A DNA stretch of 64,000 nt from Trema orientale. Taxonomy: Eukaryota; Streptophyta; Magnoliopsida; Rosales; Cannabaceae. The translations under genes and the position numbers were made by a program. Position 1 is the stretch's first letter. Each line of letters starts with the position of its first letter. The notes under the pieces were generated by a model. The model saw nothing but the letters and a program-made list of their open reading frames with translations, ran no database searches and was not told the DNA's origin. The stretch covers positions 1,248,334-1,312,333 of the forward strand of contig JXTC01000043.1 of NCBI GenBank assembly GCA_002914845.1, in the 5' to 3' direction. Shown here piece by piece: positions 34,905 to 45,765 of this stretch.

Positions 34905-37900
34905 TTGCAGTAGTCTGAACTGAGTCTGTTGTACCTTAGGCTTATGATAAAGGGATCAAATCTCTTATATCAATACCTTGGCACCTGTTTAAGACCGTAT
35001 ATAGATTTGTTCAATCTACAAACCAAGTTCTCCTTGCCTGTTTTAGCAAAACCTTCTGGTTAGCGCATATAAATCTCTTATTCAAGTTCTCCATGAAGAA
35101 AAGTAGTTTTCACATCTAGCTACTCTAGATGTAGGTCAAACGTAGCACACATCACCAGAATCACTCTGACTGTTGTGTGTCGAACCATGGGTGAAAATAT
35201 CTCGTTGAAGTCAATACCTTCTTTTTGAGTATATCCCTTTTATACAAATCTTGCATGATACCGCTCTACTTGATCATTACTATCTTGCTTGATCTTGAAG
35301 ACCCATTTGTTGCCAATGGCCTTCCTTCCTTATGATAGTGAAACAAGATCCCATGTCTTATTCTTTTGAAGGGCTTCAATCTCTTCTTGCATTGCTGTCA
35401 TCCACAGGGAAATATCTGGGCATTTGGTTGCCTCATGGAAAGTTGTTGGCTCTCCATCATCTGTTAAAAGGTAGTATGCAATGTTGCTCTCAGTGACATA
35501 ATCTGAGTGCCATGCTGGCGGTCTTCTATCACGAGTCGACTGGCGGATTTCAGAAGCCTCTTCCTCGATTGGTTCTTTTACTTCGTGCTATGGTACTGCT
35601 TCAGAAAAATCTGAATCTTCAGCATTCTTTTCTACCTAAACTATAGTAGTTTCTAGTCTGCTATCGTCTCCCTTCTCTGGCAGTCTATTCTCTCAAATAT
35701 CACATCTCCGCTGATGATAACCTTATAGGTAGTGGGATCCCATAGGCGATACCTCTTGATTCCATCAGCATATCCCAAGAATACACATTTTCTAGACTTT
35801 GAATCCAATTCTGTGATTTCTTGAGTATTGTACATCAAGTACATAGGACTTCTAAACGTATGTAAGCGAGAATAATCAGCTGGCTTACTAGTCCACATCT
35901 CCATCGGTATCTTCAGATCAATTTGATAGAGATCGATTGACCACATAACAAGAGGTTTTGACTGTTTCTGCTAAGAATGTCTTGGATAGATCTGCAGCTC
36001 TCAACATTGCTCTTATCCTTTCCAGCAAGTTCTATTCATCCGCTCTGCCACTCCATTTTGTTGAGGAGTGTATGCCGCTGTGAACTGCCTCTTGATACCT
36101 TCTTATTGACAGAAGTTATCAAATTCATCACTGGTATATTCTCCTCTATTATCCGTCCTCAAATACTTGATCTTCTCTCCAGATTCAAGCTCTACACGCG
36201 CTTTGAATATTTTGAATACTGAAAACACATCTGCCTTCCTCTTGATAGGATACACCCAACATCTCCTTGAGTAATCATTAATAAAAGATACAAAGTATCT
36301 AGATCCTCCTAGGGATATCGCCGATGCTTACCAAACATCAGAGTAAACCAAGTTTAGAACATTTTTTCTTTTAGAACTGGATGTGCTGAACTTTAATCTA
36401 TATTGCTTGCTTGTGACACAATGCTCACAAAATGATAAAGATACTTTTGTAAGACCAGGAAACAACCTCTATTCAAAAAGAATCTTTAAGCCTCGTTCCG
36501 ATATATGGCCGAGTTTATGATGCTACATCATCGTTGATTCTTCTCTAGAATTTGTTGAAGCAACTGATACCTCTGCTTCCTTCAGTGTATCCCCTTTAAG
36601 CATGTATAGATTCACTGCGATTTTCTCTGCCTTTATTACTACAAGCGCATCCTTCATGACCTTCATAATCCTATTCTTGACACAAGTTTTGTAACCAAGA
36701 TTATCTAATTGTCCTAAAGATAATAGATTCTTCTTCAGACCCTTCACATGTCGCACCTCTTGAATAGTACGAAAAATACCATCGTACATTTTCATCTTGA
36801 TGGTGCCAATTCCAGCATCTTTAAGGCATGATCGTTACCCATGAATACAGATCTTCCAGAGACAGGTTCATATGTGTGAAACTATTCTATGTGAAAAGTC
36901 ATGTGCCATGTTGCTCCTGAATCTACTAACCAAACATCAGTGAGATACCTTCTGTCCTTAGAAACTGTTGATGCTTTGCTGTACAAGATTTCTCCATCAT
37001 CTGAGGTACTTGCAACATTTTCTTGAGCATTTGATGACCTGGGATCCTTCCATTTGGAATCTCTATTCTTCTTGAGTTGTCAATACTCCTCTTTGACATG
37101 CTCTTTCTTGCCACAATAATAACACTTGACATTCTTTTTACTTCTTGACTTTGATCTACCATGACTCTAACTCCTACTGTGACCACATTTCGTTAATCTT
37201 TCTCTCATCATTAAAGCTTCTGCTTGTTGTGAACTTGCCAGTCTGTTTTCCTTATTCTTACACTGATTTTCTTTTTCAAGAACAACAGTTAGAAGATCGT
37301 TAAAAACTAAAGTTGTGGCATTGTTGGTAATATTTATGATGAGCTGATCATACGATTCAGGTAGACTTTGAAGTAAGATTTCTGCACGTTCATTATCCTC
37401 AATTTTATGCTCCATTGCTGTGAGCTATGAAAATAGTGTATTGAGGGTGTGATGTGGTCAGTCACCGTTATTGATTCTACCATCCGAGGGGTGTAAAGCC
37501 TTCTCTTCAAGAAAATTTTATTATGAAGTGATTTTTCCTGATATAACTTTGTCAGTGTATCCTATATCTCCTTAGCTGACTTCTTCTCTTCAATGCTCGA
37601 CAGAACTCCATCTGTTAGTGCCAGATATAAGTTAGCAACAGCATTGTCATCCATCTCGTCTCACTTTTTATTATCAGTAATCTCAGCAGGCCTTTCTCCA
37701 ATTGATGCTAGGCAATTATTTTTTCTCAAGGTTGCCTTTATCTTCATTTTCCACAGAGAGAAATTGCTCCAATTGAACTTATCAATATCGAATTTCGCCG
37801 CCATTTTTGTTCACCACGATTTGTTTAGTTATCACTGTTTTATTCTATGTAAACAGTACTGTATACGTGAATAGTATCATATATGTGAACAGTACCATAT

Positions 37901-38560
37901 ATGTGAATAGTATACGTGAATAGTACTCTAACCAATGGCTCTGGTACCACTGTTCGGAGATCGGCTTTGCAGAAGCGACAACATACAGCTAAAATATGAG
38001 TTGAGAAAATTTGGGTAAAATAAGGCACACAAAAGATTTAACGCAGTTCACCTAGTTTAGGCTACGTCCACAGAAAAGGCTGTGAAGAAATTCACTATGA
38101 AAAGGAGATTACAGCTCACTTTTCTCTAAATACAAAGAGAGAGCAAAAGAACTACTCTCTCTTGAAATAGAAGAAAATACTCTCTCTAAAAAATTTAGGA
38201 GAAAACAAATAGGATATTTAAGAGTAATTTCTAGGCTTAAACTCTCTCTTAAAGGGGGGGGGGGGGAGGAATATTTTGGAATGGATTGAGGATTGAGGAG
38301 GAGGATGGGGATATTTATAGGTGAACTCCTCACCCTCCTCTGCTCCATTCTTCCCTTCTTCCTTTTTAAAAAAATTTCTTTTTTATTTTTTTATATGATC
38401 AATATAATGGGGTGGCACCAAGGTTAGTGCCGCAATTGATTCAACACAGGCGGCACTGAAATGATGCTTGCCTTTGTTGACTTGTCAACAGAGTCAACTT
38501 GGCCGCTCTTAACTGGTTTGGGGATATCTTTTGGACAGTTCACTGCTAGACTGCCCAAAG
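34905..38560 (-). mobile_element. Truncated, inactivated Ty1/copia retrotransposon (TNT1-like)
   Basis: Minus strand, from high to low coordinate: LTR, PBS, gag (ATG at 37,804, KFDIDKFNWSNFSLWKMKIK; later SLPESYDQLIINI), CCHC zinc knuckle region (about 37,130; VKCYYCGKKEHVKEE), protease start (VDSGATWHMT), GAG-pre-integrase (36,795-36,523; GLKKNLLSLGQLDNLGYKT), integrase C-terminus (35,946-35,660; KSRKCVFLGYADGIKRYRLW), then the front of reverse transcriptase (NKWVFKIKQDSNDQVERYHA; LDVKTTFLHGELE). The remainder of RT, RNase H and the 3' LTR are missing at about 34,905. Several in-frame stops lie in gag and RT, and the integrase core is damaged. It is non-autonomous. Confidence 0.9.
37950..38560 (-). 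mobile_element. 5' LTR and primer-binding site of the copia element
   Basis: The minus strand ends ..ATCTCCGAACA, then one G, then TGGTACCAGAGCC, matching the initiator-tRNA-Met primer site (TGGTATCAGAGC) with one change. Inside the LTR are a TATA box (CCTATAAATATCC, about 38,310), a 13-base G run on the plus strand (38,254-38,266) and a leader rich in AGAGAGAG. The far end near 38,560 is uncertain. Confidence 0.65.
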
Positions 38561-38967
38561 GCATCATTGGTAATATAATAGTTAGGGGATAATTGGTTTT
38601 TGTGTGTGTTAATCTCTCCCTTTGTGAGCATGTCTCGTTATATGCAGGAAGATTGTTTCTTGCTATGGACTTTTTTTGGGCCGAAGGGTTCAATTGATAC
38701 AATTGTCTACCCAGGGTCTTGGATTGTTATAGGTATTATTATCAAATCATATATTTGTCTCTTTTGTTTGTATTTCTTTTGTGCTTTCCACATTTTATGT
38801 GCAGAAAATGGAACATATAAGACTTCTGTTTAATTGTCTTTGAGAACTATAAGCTGATATGCATGTGTGTTGATTAGAACATATGATTTGACCTTGAATG
38901 AATGATGCATTTACTATGAGCCCAGTTGGTATTCCATATTTGCTTACTTAGATTTTCTTTCTGCACA

Positions 38968-39088
38968 AGTGAGCTTTACTCTACTGCCTGCAGCCCAACA
39001 GACGCCTCATTAGTAGCAACTGGGGGTGGAGATGACAAAGGATTTCTTTGGAAGATTGGTCAAGGAGATTGGGCTTCTGAGCTTCAAG
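38968..39088 (+). pseudogene. One-exon fragment of an AAMP-like WD40 protein gene
   Basis: A single frame reads ELYSTACSPTDASLVATGGG, then DDKGFLWKIGQGDWASELQG, ending at a donor-like GTATGA. This matches the N-terminal WD40 blade of plant homologues of angio-associated migratory cell protein. No other exon is present on either side, so it is a displaced gene fragment, not a gene. It lies just outside the left border of the segmental duplication. Confidence 0.65.
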
Positions 39089-39221
39089 GTATGATGAGCG
39101 TGAGAAGTAGCAACATGCTTTACACTCTTCTTTGTTAAGTTCTTCTTTGAATCTTCAAGCGAGAAAAAAAAAAAAAAAAACAAAAGAAGAGATGTATAAG
39201 GTTTTTGAGTTGAACATCGAT

Positions 39222-39488
39222 ATGGAGTCTAGTTATAATATGGTGGTGATCAAAAACAAAGGAGAGAGTACATATAAGAGCAATGCCAAGAGGTCGAACC
39301 TGTCGTCTTCAATTTCTCTTAGAGGGTCTTCGTTTGAGGATGTGTTTGTGGACTATCCAGCAAGCCAGAAGGTACCAAATGGCCGCCACTACACTGATGA
39401 TGAAACCATTGATATGCCAGAGCTGCGAGCTATATCTCTTATGTCCAAGAACGGTTTAAGCTTGAAATGGGGAGCAGCTGCTAGTTAA
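39222..39488 (+). pseudogene. DUF761-like small protein gene, frameshifted copy
   Basis: Paralogue of 46,944-47,186. It starts MESSYNMVVIKNKGESTY and keeps SSISLRGSSFEDVFVDY and HYTDDETID. Next to 39,412 it has two extra bases relative to the right copy (GATATGCCAG against GATGCCAG), which changes the conserved C-terminus from ARAASYISYVQERFK to MPELRAISLMSKNGL. It also retains 15 bases (TTGAAATGGGGAGCA) that the right copy has lost. Its upstream region is not duplicated, so it probably lost its promoter. Confidence 0.6.
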
Positions 39489-39794
39489 GATCTTTTTTTT
39501 TTTAACTTTTTGAGATGGGTGTCATTTAGGATGAATTAGTATATGTCCCAATTCTCTATTTAGGGAAAATATATATGGTCTTCAGTACACTTAATTCAGC
39601 ATTTAGCATGTTGTACTATTAGTAATATTTGTGTATGCATATCTGTTATGTTGTGGAAGTCCAATGTTTTGGGTTACTAAATTGTAACAAATTTTCTTGC
39701 TTTTGATCAGTTTGTGTCGCTTTGTAACTGCTTTATTACATTTCTTATTATTATTTTCATTATTATTATTATTGCTTTTTTTTTTTTTTTTTTT
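39489..39794. other. 3' flank of the frameshifted copy, up to the assembly gap
   Basis: Matches 47,187-47,430 as part of the segmental duplication. Ends in poly-T at the gap edge. Confidence 0.7.
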
Positions 39795-40477
39795 NNNNNN
39801 NNNNNNNNNNNNNNNNNNNNNNNNNNNNNNNNNNNNNNNNNNNNNNNNNNNNNNNNNNNNNNNNNNNNNNNNNNNNNNNNNNNNNNNNNNNNNNNNNNNN
39901 NNNNNNNNNNNNNNNNNNNNNNNNNNNNNNNNNNNNNNNNNNNNNNNNNNNNNNNNNNNNNNNNNNNNNNNNNNNNNNNNNNNNNNNNNNNNNNNNNNNN
40001 NNNNNNNNNNNNNNNNNNNNNNNNNNNNNNNNNNNNNNNNNNNNNNNNNNNNNNNNNNNNNNNNNNNNNNNNNNNNNNNNNNNNNNNNNNNNNNNNNNNN
40101 NNNNNNNNNNNNNNNNNNNNNNNNNNNNNNNNNNNNNNNNNNNNNNNNNNNNNNNNNNNNNNNNNNNNNNNNNNNNNNNNNNNNNNNNNNNNNNNNNNNN
40201 NNNNNNNNNNNNNNNNNNNNNNNNNNNNNNNNNNNNNNNNNNNNNNNNNNNNNNNNNNNNNNNNNNNNNNNNNNNNNNNNNNNNNNNNNNNNNNNNNNNN
40301 NNNNNNNNNNNNNNNNNNNNNNNNNNNNNNNNNNNNNNNNNNNNNNNNNNNNNNNNNNNNNNNNNNNNNNNNNNNNNNNNNNNNNNNNNNNNNNNNNNNN
40401 NNNNNNNNNNNNNNNNNNNNNNNNNNNNNNNNNNNNNNNNNNNNNNNNNNNNNNNNNNNNNNNNNNNNNNNNNNNNN
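39795..40477. other. Assembly gap (683 N)
   Basis: Run of N. The left edge is a poly-T run and the right edge is inside a MITE. ORFs spanning it are meaningless. Confidence 1.
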
Positions 40478-40588
40478 TGTCTTTTCATGCACATCATTAT
40501 AGCCGTTGGATCACCATTAGATGATGATCCAATGGCTAAAAAAAAATACCTACACATAGGTAAAAAAAAAAAAAACCTACTGGATTGG
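40478..40588. mobile_element. Right part of a MITE (same family as 45,531-45,765)
   Basis: Contains CTTTTCATGCACATCATTAT, TTGGATCA...TTAGATGATGATC, TACCTACACATAGGTAAAA and ends CTACTGGATTGG. It matches the right two thirds of the complete element at 45.5 kb. The left part lies in the gap; the poly-T at the other gap edge may be its poly-T arm. Confidence 0.7.
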
Positions 40589-40865
40589 CAACCTATATAT
40601 ATATATAATATATACACATATATATGTATATATATATAAATATATGTTTATGTGAATGTGTTAAACTCCAAAACAATCAGAACCACATAAGAATATATAG
40701 TTAGAAGTACAAGGTTTGAATACGAAGTACTTTTGTTTTCATTTATTTATTATTATTATTATTATCATTATTATTATTAGTAGTAGTATTAGTATTAGTA
40801 TTTTAAGTAAAGAATTGAGGTTGCATGAAGATAAGTTAGGAGTAGGAAGAGCAAACAAATCTCAC

Positions 40866-42380
40866 TTTTTTCTGGAGGCGTGTGTTCTCCTCTTGCAAAG
40901 GCTCTACGCTGCATACGTATTTAGTATTAAACAAAGAAAGATTAAAGAGAATTTAGTTAGTTTCCTCCAAAAACGTATTCATTGATCTTTAGCAATTCTA
41001 TTTTAACCCCATTTTTGTTTTATGTATTATATCCTTGTCAATTTTCTATAAACTAGTATATGAACATCATTGGGATTTTTGTTTTAATTAAACAGCTCCC
41101 ATTACCTTTGAATAACTTACATAAATGAAAAGATTAGCTATCATACTTAAAACTTGTTTCCTTTTAAGAATTCAGTAAAAAGAAATATGACTAGTTTCAA
41201 GCTAATACTATATAATAAGACCTTTATACTCTATAGTTAGCAGTATTACAATATTGAACACTTTGAACTCATAGCTATAAACAACTTTTCCACTATAAAC
41301 ATGGGCCTGATGTATGCTTTAAGCTATATTATGACAATTCTAGATGCACTTATATTAGGCACAAATATAAAAACTAGCCATAGGATAATTTTTAGGTTCA
41401 TTTAAATCTTAAGTAATTGACTTCTAGCTAGTTATATCAATAATTGCTTACTCTAGTCTATTTTCCTAATTTTTGTGCTATATTTATTTATAAATGAGCC
41501 TCTCTATTCTTATTGTAATTCAGACTTGATTTAATTATGAAATATAATTATTCAATTACTCTCTATATATAGAATTCTCTTTCTCTTTCTAAATCCTTTG
41601 AATTTTTCTCCGTTCTTCTCTAAATTCCTCTCTTTCTCTTTTCTTCCTCCTCTTTCTTCTCTTTCTCTTTCTACTGCTACATCACTGTACAACTAAACTA
41701 GACCTTGAAAAAGCATATATTGTAATAACATTTAATGTTGCCTTGGAAGTTATTAAAACTAATTAGTACATGTAGATGTAATTGCAAATAGTTAGGCAAT
41801 TTGTGTAATCAGGCTATATATTGTTTAGTATCTTAACCTTCTTTTGAGGTAATTGATGTGCTCCGATATGATCCTTCTCTGTAGACCATGCATCATAATC
41901 AAAATATCCACAAACGTTTGAGGAAGTTTTCTCTCATCAACTAAACTTTTTCAACTTTAGAATTTGAAGTAACCACTTGCCTTCAGTACTAAGTTTGGTC
42001 TCTTTTTAATTGTAATACGTATATATGAAGTTTTAAGTCTTTCTGATCTTTTATTACAATAAATCAATGTTCCATTACCTTCTTGCAGCGGACACGTTCA
42101 ACCTCAATCTTAAGTTGTCGCTCCAACTGTTTCAATTCTTTCATTCCCAACATTGATAGATCTTCACCCGCTAAGTTCCTACAAATTAGAGTAAATAATG
42201 ATTATCATATAATATATCCATGTGAACCTAGCACAATAACTAATTATATATAATACATCTATGATCTCTATATATATATATATGTGGGTGGTGTGTGTGA
42301 CAATGACATTAGATGTACCTCAAATTTCCTTCTAAGTTTTCTGTTGATCTTTTCAGTTCTTCGATTTCAGTATTCCAGAA
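40866..42380 (-). pseudogene. TM8-like MADS gene, truncated copy (K-domain exons only)
   Basis: Exons matching the right copy: 42,380-42,319 (62 nt, [20 protein letters not shown]), 42,178-42,079 (100 nt, [20 protein letters not shown]), 41,878-41,838 (41 nt, [13 protein letters not shown]) and 40,908-40,866 (43 nt, [11 protein letters not shown]). The MADS and I exons are absent because the duplication begins inside intron 2. The last exon is not found and may be lost or in the gap. The canonical donor after exon 5 has GT changed to TT. Using the next GT, one base upstream, removes one base, and the following exon has one extra T that restores frame. Without a DNA-binding domain it cannot be a normal MADS factor. 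If transcribed, it would encode a K-domain-only protein. Confidence 0.75.
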
Positions 42381-42713
42381 CTGCAAGCAGAAAATGTAAT
42401 AGTCTTAGTATTATACGAAGCAGCTAAGTAGGGAATAGCGCGATTAAAATAGTTGGGGCCTATAAAGCTATGTCACCCCAATATTATCAGGACTAAGGTC
42501 ACAATTCTACAATTACCACTAAATCATGAAAGCCGATATTTTTATTAAAAATGAGGCCAGTAATATATGCATTTATATGGCTAAAAGAGCATATTCATGT
42601 TCAAGGATCAGGGAATCAAATATGCCCATTAATTGAAAATAATTCACCGAAAGAGAATTGAAGGGTGAATCCAGTTTGCACAGAGCAGAGCAAGCATCAA
42701 TCATCATTATTAC

Positions 42714-43211
42714 TAGGGGTGCACATCGGGCGGGCTTTCAGGTTCGGGTTTTCAGTTTTTCGGATTATCAATGCTAGAAACCAAAACCGAATGGGTGAAT
42801 AGTAGGTTTTTCGATTTTTAGTTTTTAGTTTTTTGGTTGAACAATATGCATAACCGAACCGACCAATAAGTATTCGGTTTTCGGGATTTTTGGATTTTTC
42901 AATTTTTTCTGGTTTTTTCGGACCATGTTGGGCTTTAAGCTCATTTGGGCCAATTCTAAAACTGATTTTAGGTTGTACCCGAGTTCGGTTTTTTTTTTTT
43001 TATTATATATATAAATAAAATCCCTTCGGGTTCGGTTCGGGTCGGGTGTACCTGAGTCTTAAATTTTGCATCCATACCCGAACCGACAGAGTTGCGATTT
43101 CGTCGAATTGTACCCGATAGTGTCGAGTAGGCTAATCTGAACCCAAAACGGGTTTGGGTCGGGCGGTTTTACCGAGTGGGTCAGTTTTTCCGGGTTCCTG
43201 TGCACCCCCTA
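42714..43211. mobile_element. hAT-type MITE with perfect 8-bp target duplication
   Basis: Termini are TAGGGGTGCAC and GTGCACCCCCTA, flanked by ATTATTAC on both sides (42,706-42,713 and 43,212-43,219). The interior is rich in CGGGT/TTCGG motifs. It is absent from the matching site of the right duplication copy (near 49,940), so it inserted after the duplication. Confidence 0.9.
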
Positions 43212-43269
43212 ATTATTACTTTTTTTTTTATCATGTGTCACTCACTTTGGTCAGCATCTTTGTAAAAAT

Positions 43270-43613
43270 GGATAATTGTAAAAAAATACCCTTATGTTTG
43301 GAAGTACAATTTAAATCTTGATGTTTGAATTCCGCAAAATAATACCCTGAGATTACGAATTTCTGAAAATTAATACCCTTTGTTAATTTTTAACTGATAA
43401 AATACAATAATATTCTCAAAATTAAGATGAATAATATAGATTAATCTAGTTTTAATTGATGATATTATTAGTTTTTTCGTTCTTAAAATTGGTCAAAAAA
43501 TCTGTCCAGGGTATTAATTATTTTCAGAAATTCTTAATCTCAGGGTATTATTTTGCAGAGTGGTTTAAATTGCAGAATACTCAAACTTCAGGGTATTTTT
43601 TTGCAGTTATCCC
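43270..43613. mobile_element. Foldback MULE-type MITE with 9-10-bp target duplication
   Basis: Long inverted arms: the left starts GGATAATTGTAAAAAAATAC and the right, read inward, starts GGGATAACTGCAAAAAAATA. Both continue with an ACCCT..TTTG pattern for about 100 bases. It is flanked by TTGTAAAAAT at 43,260-43,269 and 43,614-43,623. It is also absent from the right duplication copy. Confidence 0.8.
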
Positions 43614-43985
43614 TTGTAAAAATCATTTGTTTTTGTATATATACTTTATTTCTACCTCTTGAAGTGAATGAATGATCATCAGAGTATAGCCAAATAAATC
43701 ATTTAAGACACAACATATGCTTACTTTATCTTCAAGATTCTTTGCGAGGAGTACTGGTAAAACTGTAGAGCTATATAGATATGTCTTAAGAATATAGTAT
43801 TATTATATACACCTGCTAACCGACATTGATTGAACACAAATTAAATAATTTCAATTAAGGACATTGATTGAACACAAATATGCGATCAATCGAGTTACAT
43901 TAAAATTGCAAAAATAATACATAAATAAATAAACTAGTGGATTCTTGGGCATTATTTTAACTTCAAGTAGACGTATAGCTATTAG

Positions 43986-44606
43986 TAGAGGTGTCAATTC
44001 GTGTCGACGGGTCGAGTTCGTGTCGGTTGAAGTCTAATATATACATAAATTATGTCAACCCGAACCCGACCCGTGACCCGTCGTGTCAGAAAACCATCAA
44101 CACTAACCCGACCCGTACCTAAAACGGGTTGACCCGAACCTAACCCGCACAACCCGCTTTGGTGAATAACATCCAACTCACAACCCGATTTTGACCCGTC
44201 AACCCGTTTTTGACCCGCCAACCCGCTATGATCCGTATTTTTTTTACTTATATTTTCTTTTTCTAAGGCTATTATTGTCTCATTTTAAAATAAATAAATT
44301 AGGGGTAATTTATAAATATAATTAATAACTTATAATCTCAAACACTTACATTGTACAAATTAAATATATCTATAATAATAGTCATAAACAAATTAAATAA
44401 AAAATATTTTTATAATTTAATTATATATATATTTGTTGGCGGGTCAAGTTCGTGTCAAGCGGGTTGACCCGAACCCGACCCGTTTTTTCGTGTCAGACTG
44501 GTCGACCCGAACCCGACCCGCACCCTTTTTCTTCAACCCTAACCCGCAAAAAATCGTGTCGTGTTCGTGTCATGTCGTCGTGTCGTAACCCGAATTACCA
44601 CCCCTA
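43986..44606. mobile_element. hAT-type MITE with perfect 8-bp target duplication
   Basis: Begins TAGAGGTGTCAATTCGTGTC and ends AATTACCACCCCTA. Flanked by GCTATTAG on both sides (43,978-43,985 and 44,607-44,614). The interior is dense in ACCCGACCCG/GGGTTGACCCG motifs, a composition very unlike the surrounding DNA. Confidence 0.9.
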
Positions 44607-44872
44607 GCTATTAGCTGAGCCTATAGAGTTTGAGCATCTTTTTTCCTTTATCAATTGCTTCATGTATGTTCTTTACAATCCCGACCATACACAAATATTT
44701 GGCTATTGTAAAGAGAGCTTTGGATTCTGTATAATAGGACTAAGCTCTCACGCAAATGGCACTTTTTTGCTTTTCTTTTAAAGAAATGCATATACATTTT
44801 AGCCAAAAGAAATGCATCTACAGTCTTGATCTTATTTTTTTAGTTTTGGCACAAAGCTCAAACTCTACTTAA

Positions 44873-45130
44873 GTGGATGACCAATATTTTAAATTTAATT
44901 AAGTAAATATTCACTTTTTAAATTTTATAGTTAAATGTCCAGATATATATATTTTTACACTTGGTAAATAAACATATCTATCAATTTTAGTTACTGTGCT
45001 GAAATATACTATGTATATATTTTTCATACTTGGTATATAAGCATATATACCGGACATTTTGCTATAACATTTGACAAAAGGACATTTATTTAAATTGGAC
45101 CCAAAATTAGGTCATATTTTTATATGGCCC
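44873..45130 (-). repeat. AT-rich interspersed repeat, copy B (inverted)
   Basis: Carries AATTAAGTAAATATTCACTT, TTACACTTGGTA and CCAAAATTAGGTCATATTT, the reverse of copies A and D. Confidence 0.75.
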
Positions 45131-45530
45131 TTTACAACCCCACTTAAAAATCTGGACCATAGTGGAATATGGTCGACATCTTGCCCATTGCGATTCCTTC
45201 ATTTTGCACTTTTCAACATGATCCAAAATCTTCAGTTGGCATCGAGTTGGGTATAATTTTAGAATTCTAAAATTTTCACTTAAAAAAAATCTTAGTTTTG
45301 TAAAAGAATATAGTTTGTTATTTTTCTCATCTCATTTTTGAAAAAATGTATTGAGACATTCCTCAAAATGAATTTATCCTCGTATTGTGAGTCAATGAAT
45401 TCGGCATATGAGAAAGAGGTTGACAAAATGAGTGTTGCTAATATCCCTCAAACTAATTATATGCCAATTAATTGACTTTAAATTCTACACCACCAATTGT
45501 CCATTGTCATATATATATATATATACACAT

Positions 45531-45765
45531 CCAATCCAGTAGGTTTTTTTTTTTTTTTTTACCTACACATAGGTATTATTTTGACCAATGAAATTTTTTT
45601 TAACACATGTTTTTATATTAAAAAATAAAAGAGAAAAAAATATTAATAATGCACGTCTTTTCATGCACCTCATTATAGCTATTGGATCACTTTTAGATGA
45701 TGATCTAAGGACTAAAAAAAAATACCTACACAAAGGTAAAAAAAAAAAAATACTTTCTGGATTGG
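45531..45765. mobile_element. MITE, complete copy
   Basis: Termini are CCAATCCAGTAGG and CTTTCTGGATTGG, followed inward by poly-T/poly-A and the palindrome ACCTACACATAGGT / ACCTACACAAAGGT. It is set in (TA)n sequence, so the target duplication is masked. A partial sister copy abuts the assembly gap at 40.5 kb. Confidence 0.75.

Larger units (their letters stand above)
39136..43823. repeat. Segmental duplication, left (decayed) copy
   Basis: Collinear with 46,851-50,170. The border phrase is GTTAAGTTCTTCTTTGAATC on the left, and CTTTGCGAGGAGTACT..TATACACCTGCTAACCG on the right. It carries the frameshifted DUF761-like gene and five or fewer MADS exons. The extra length is due to the N gap and later insertions (MITEs at 40,478, 42,714 and 43,270). 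Confidence 0.85.

Noticed and set aside
39697-40617. Several long ORFs across 39.7-40.6 kb
   Set aside because: They are open only because the run of N is read as coding.
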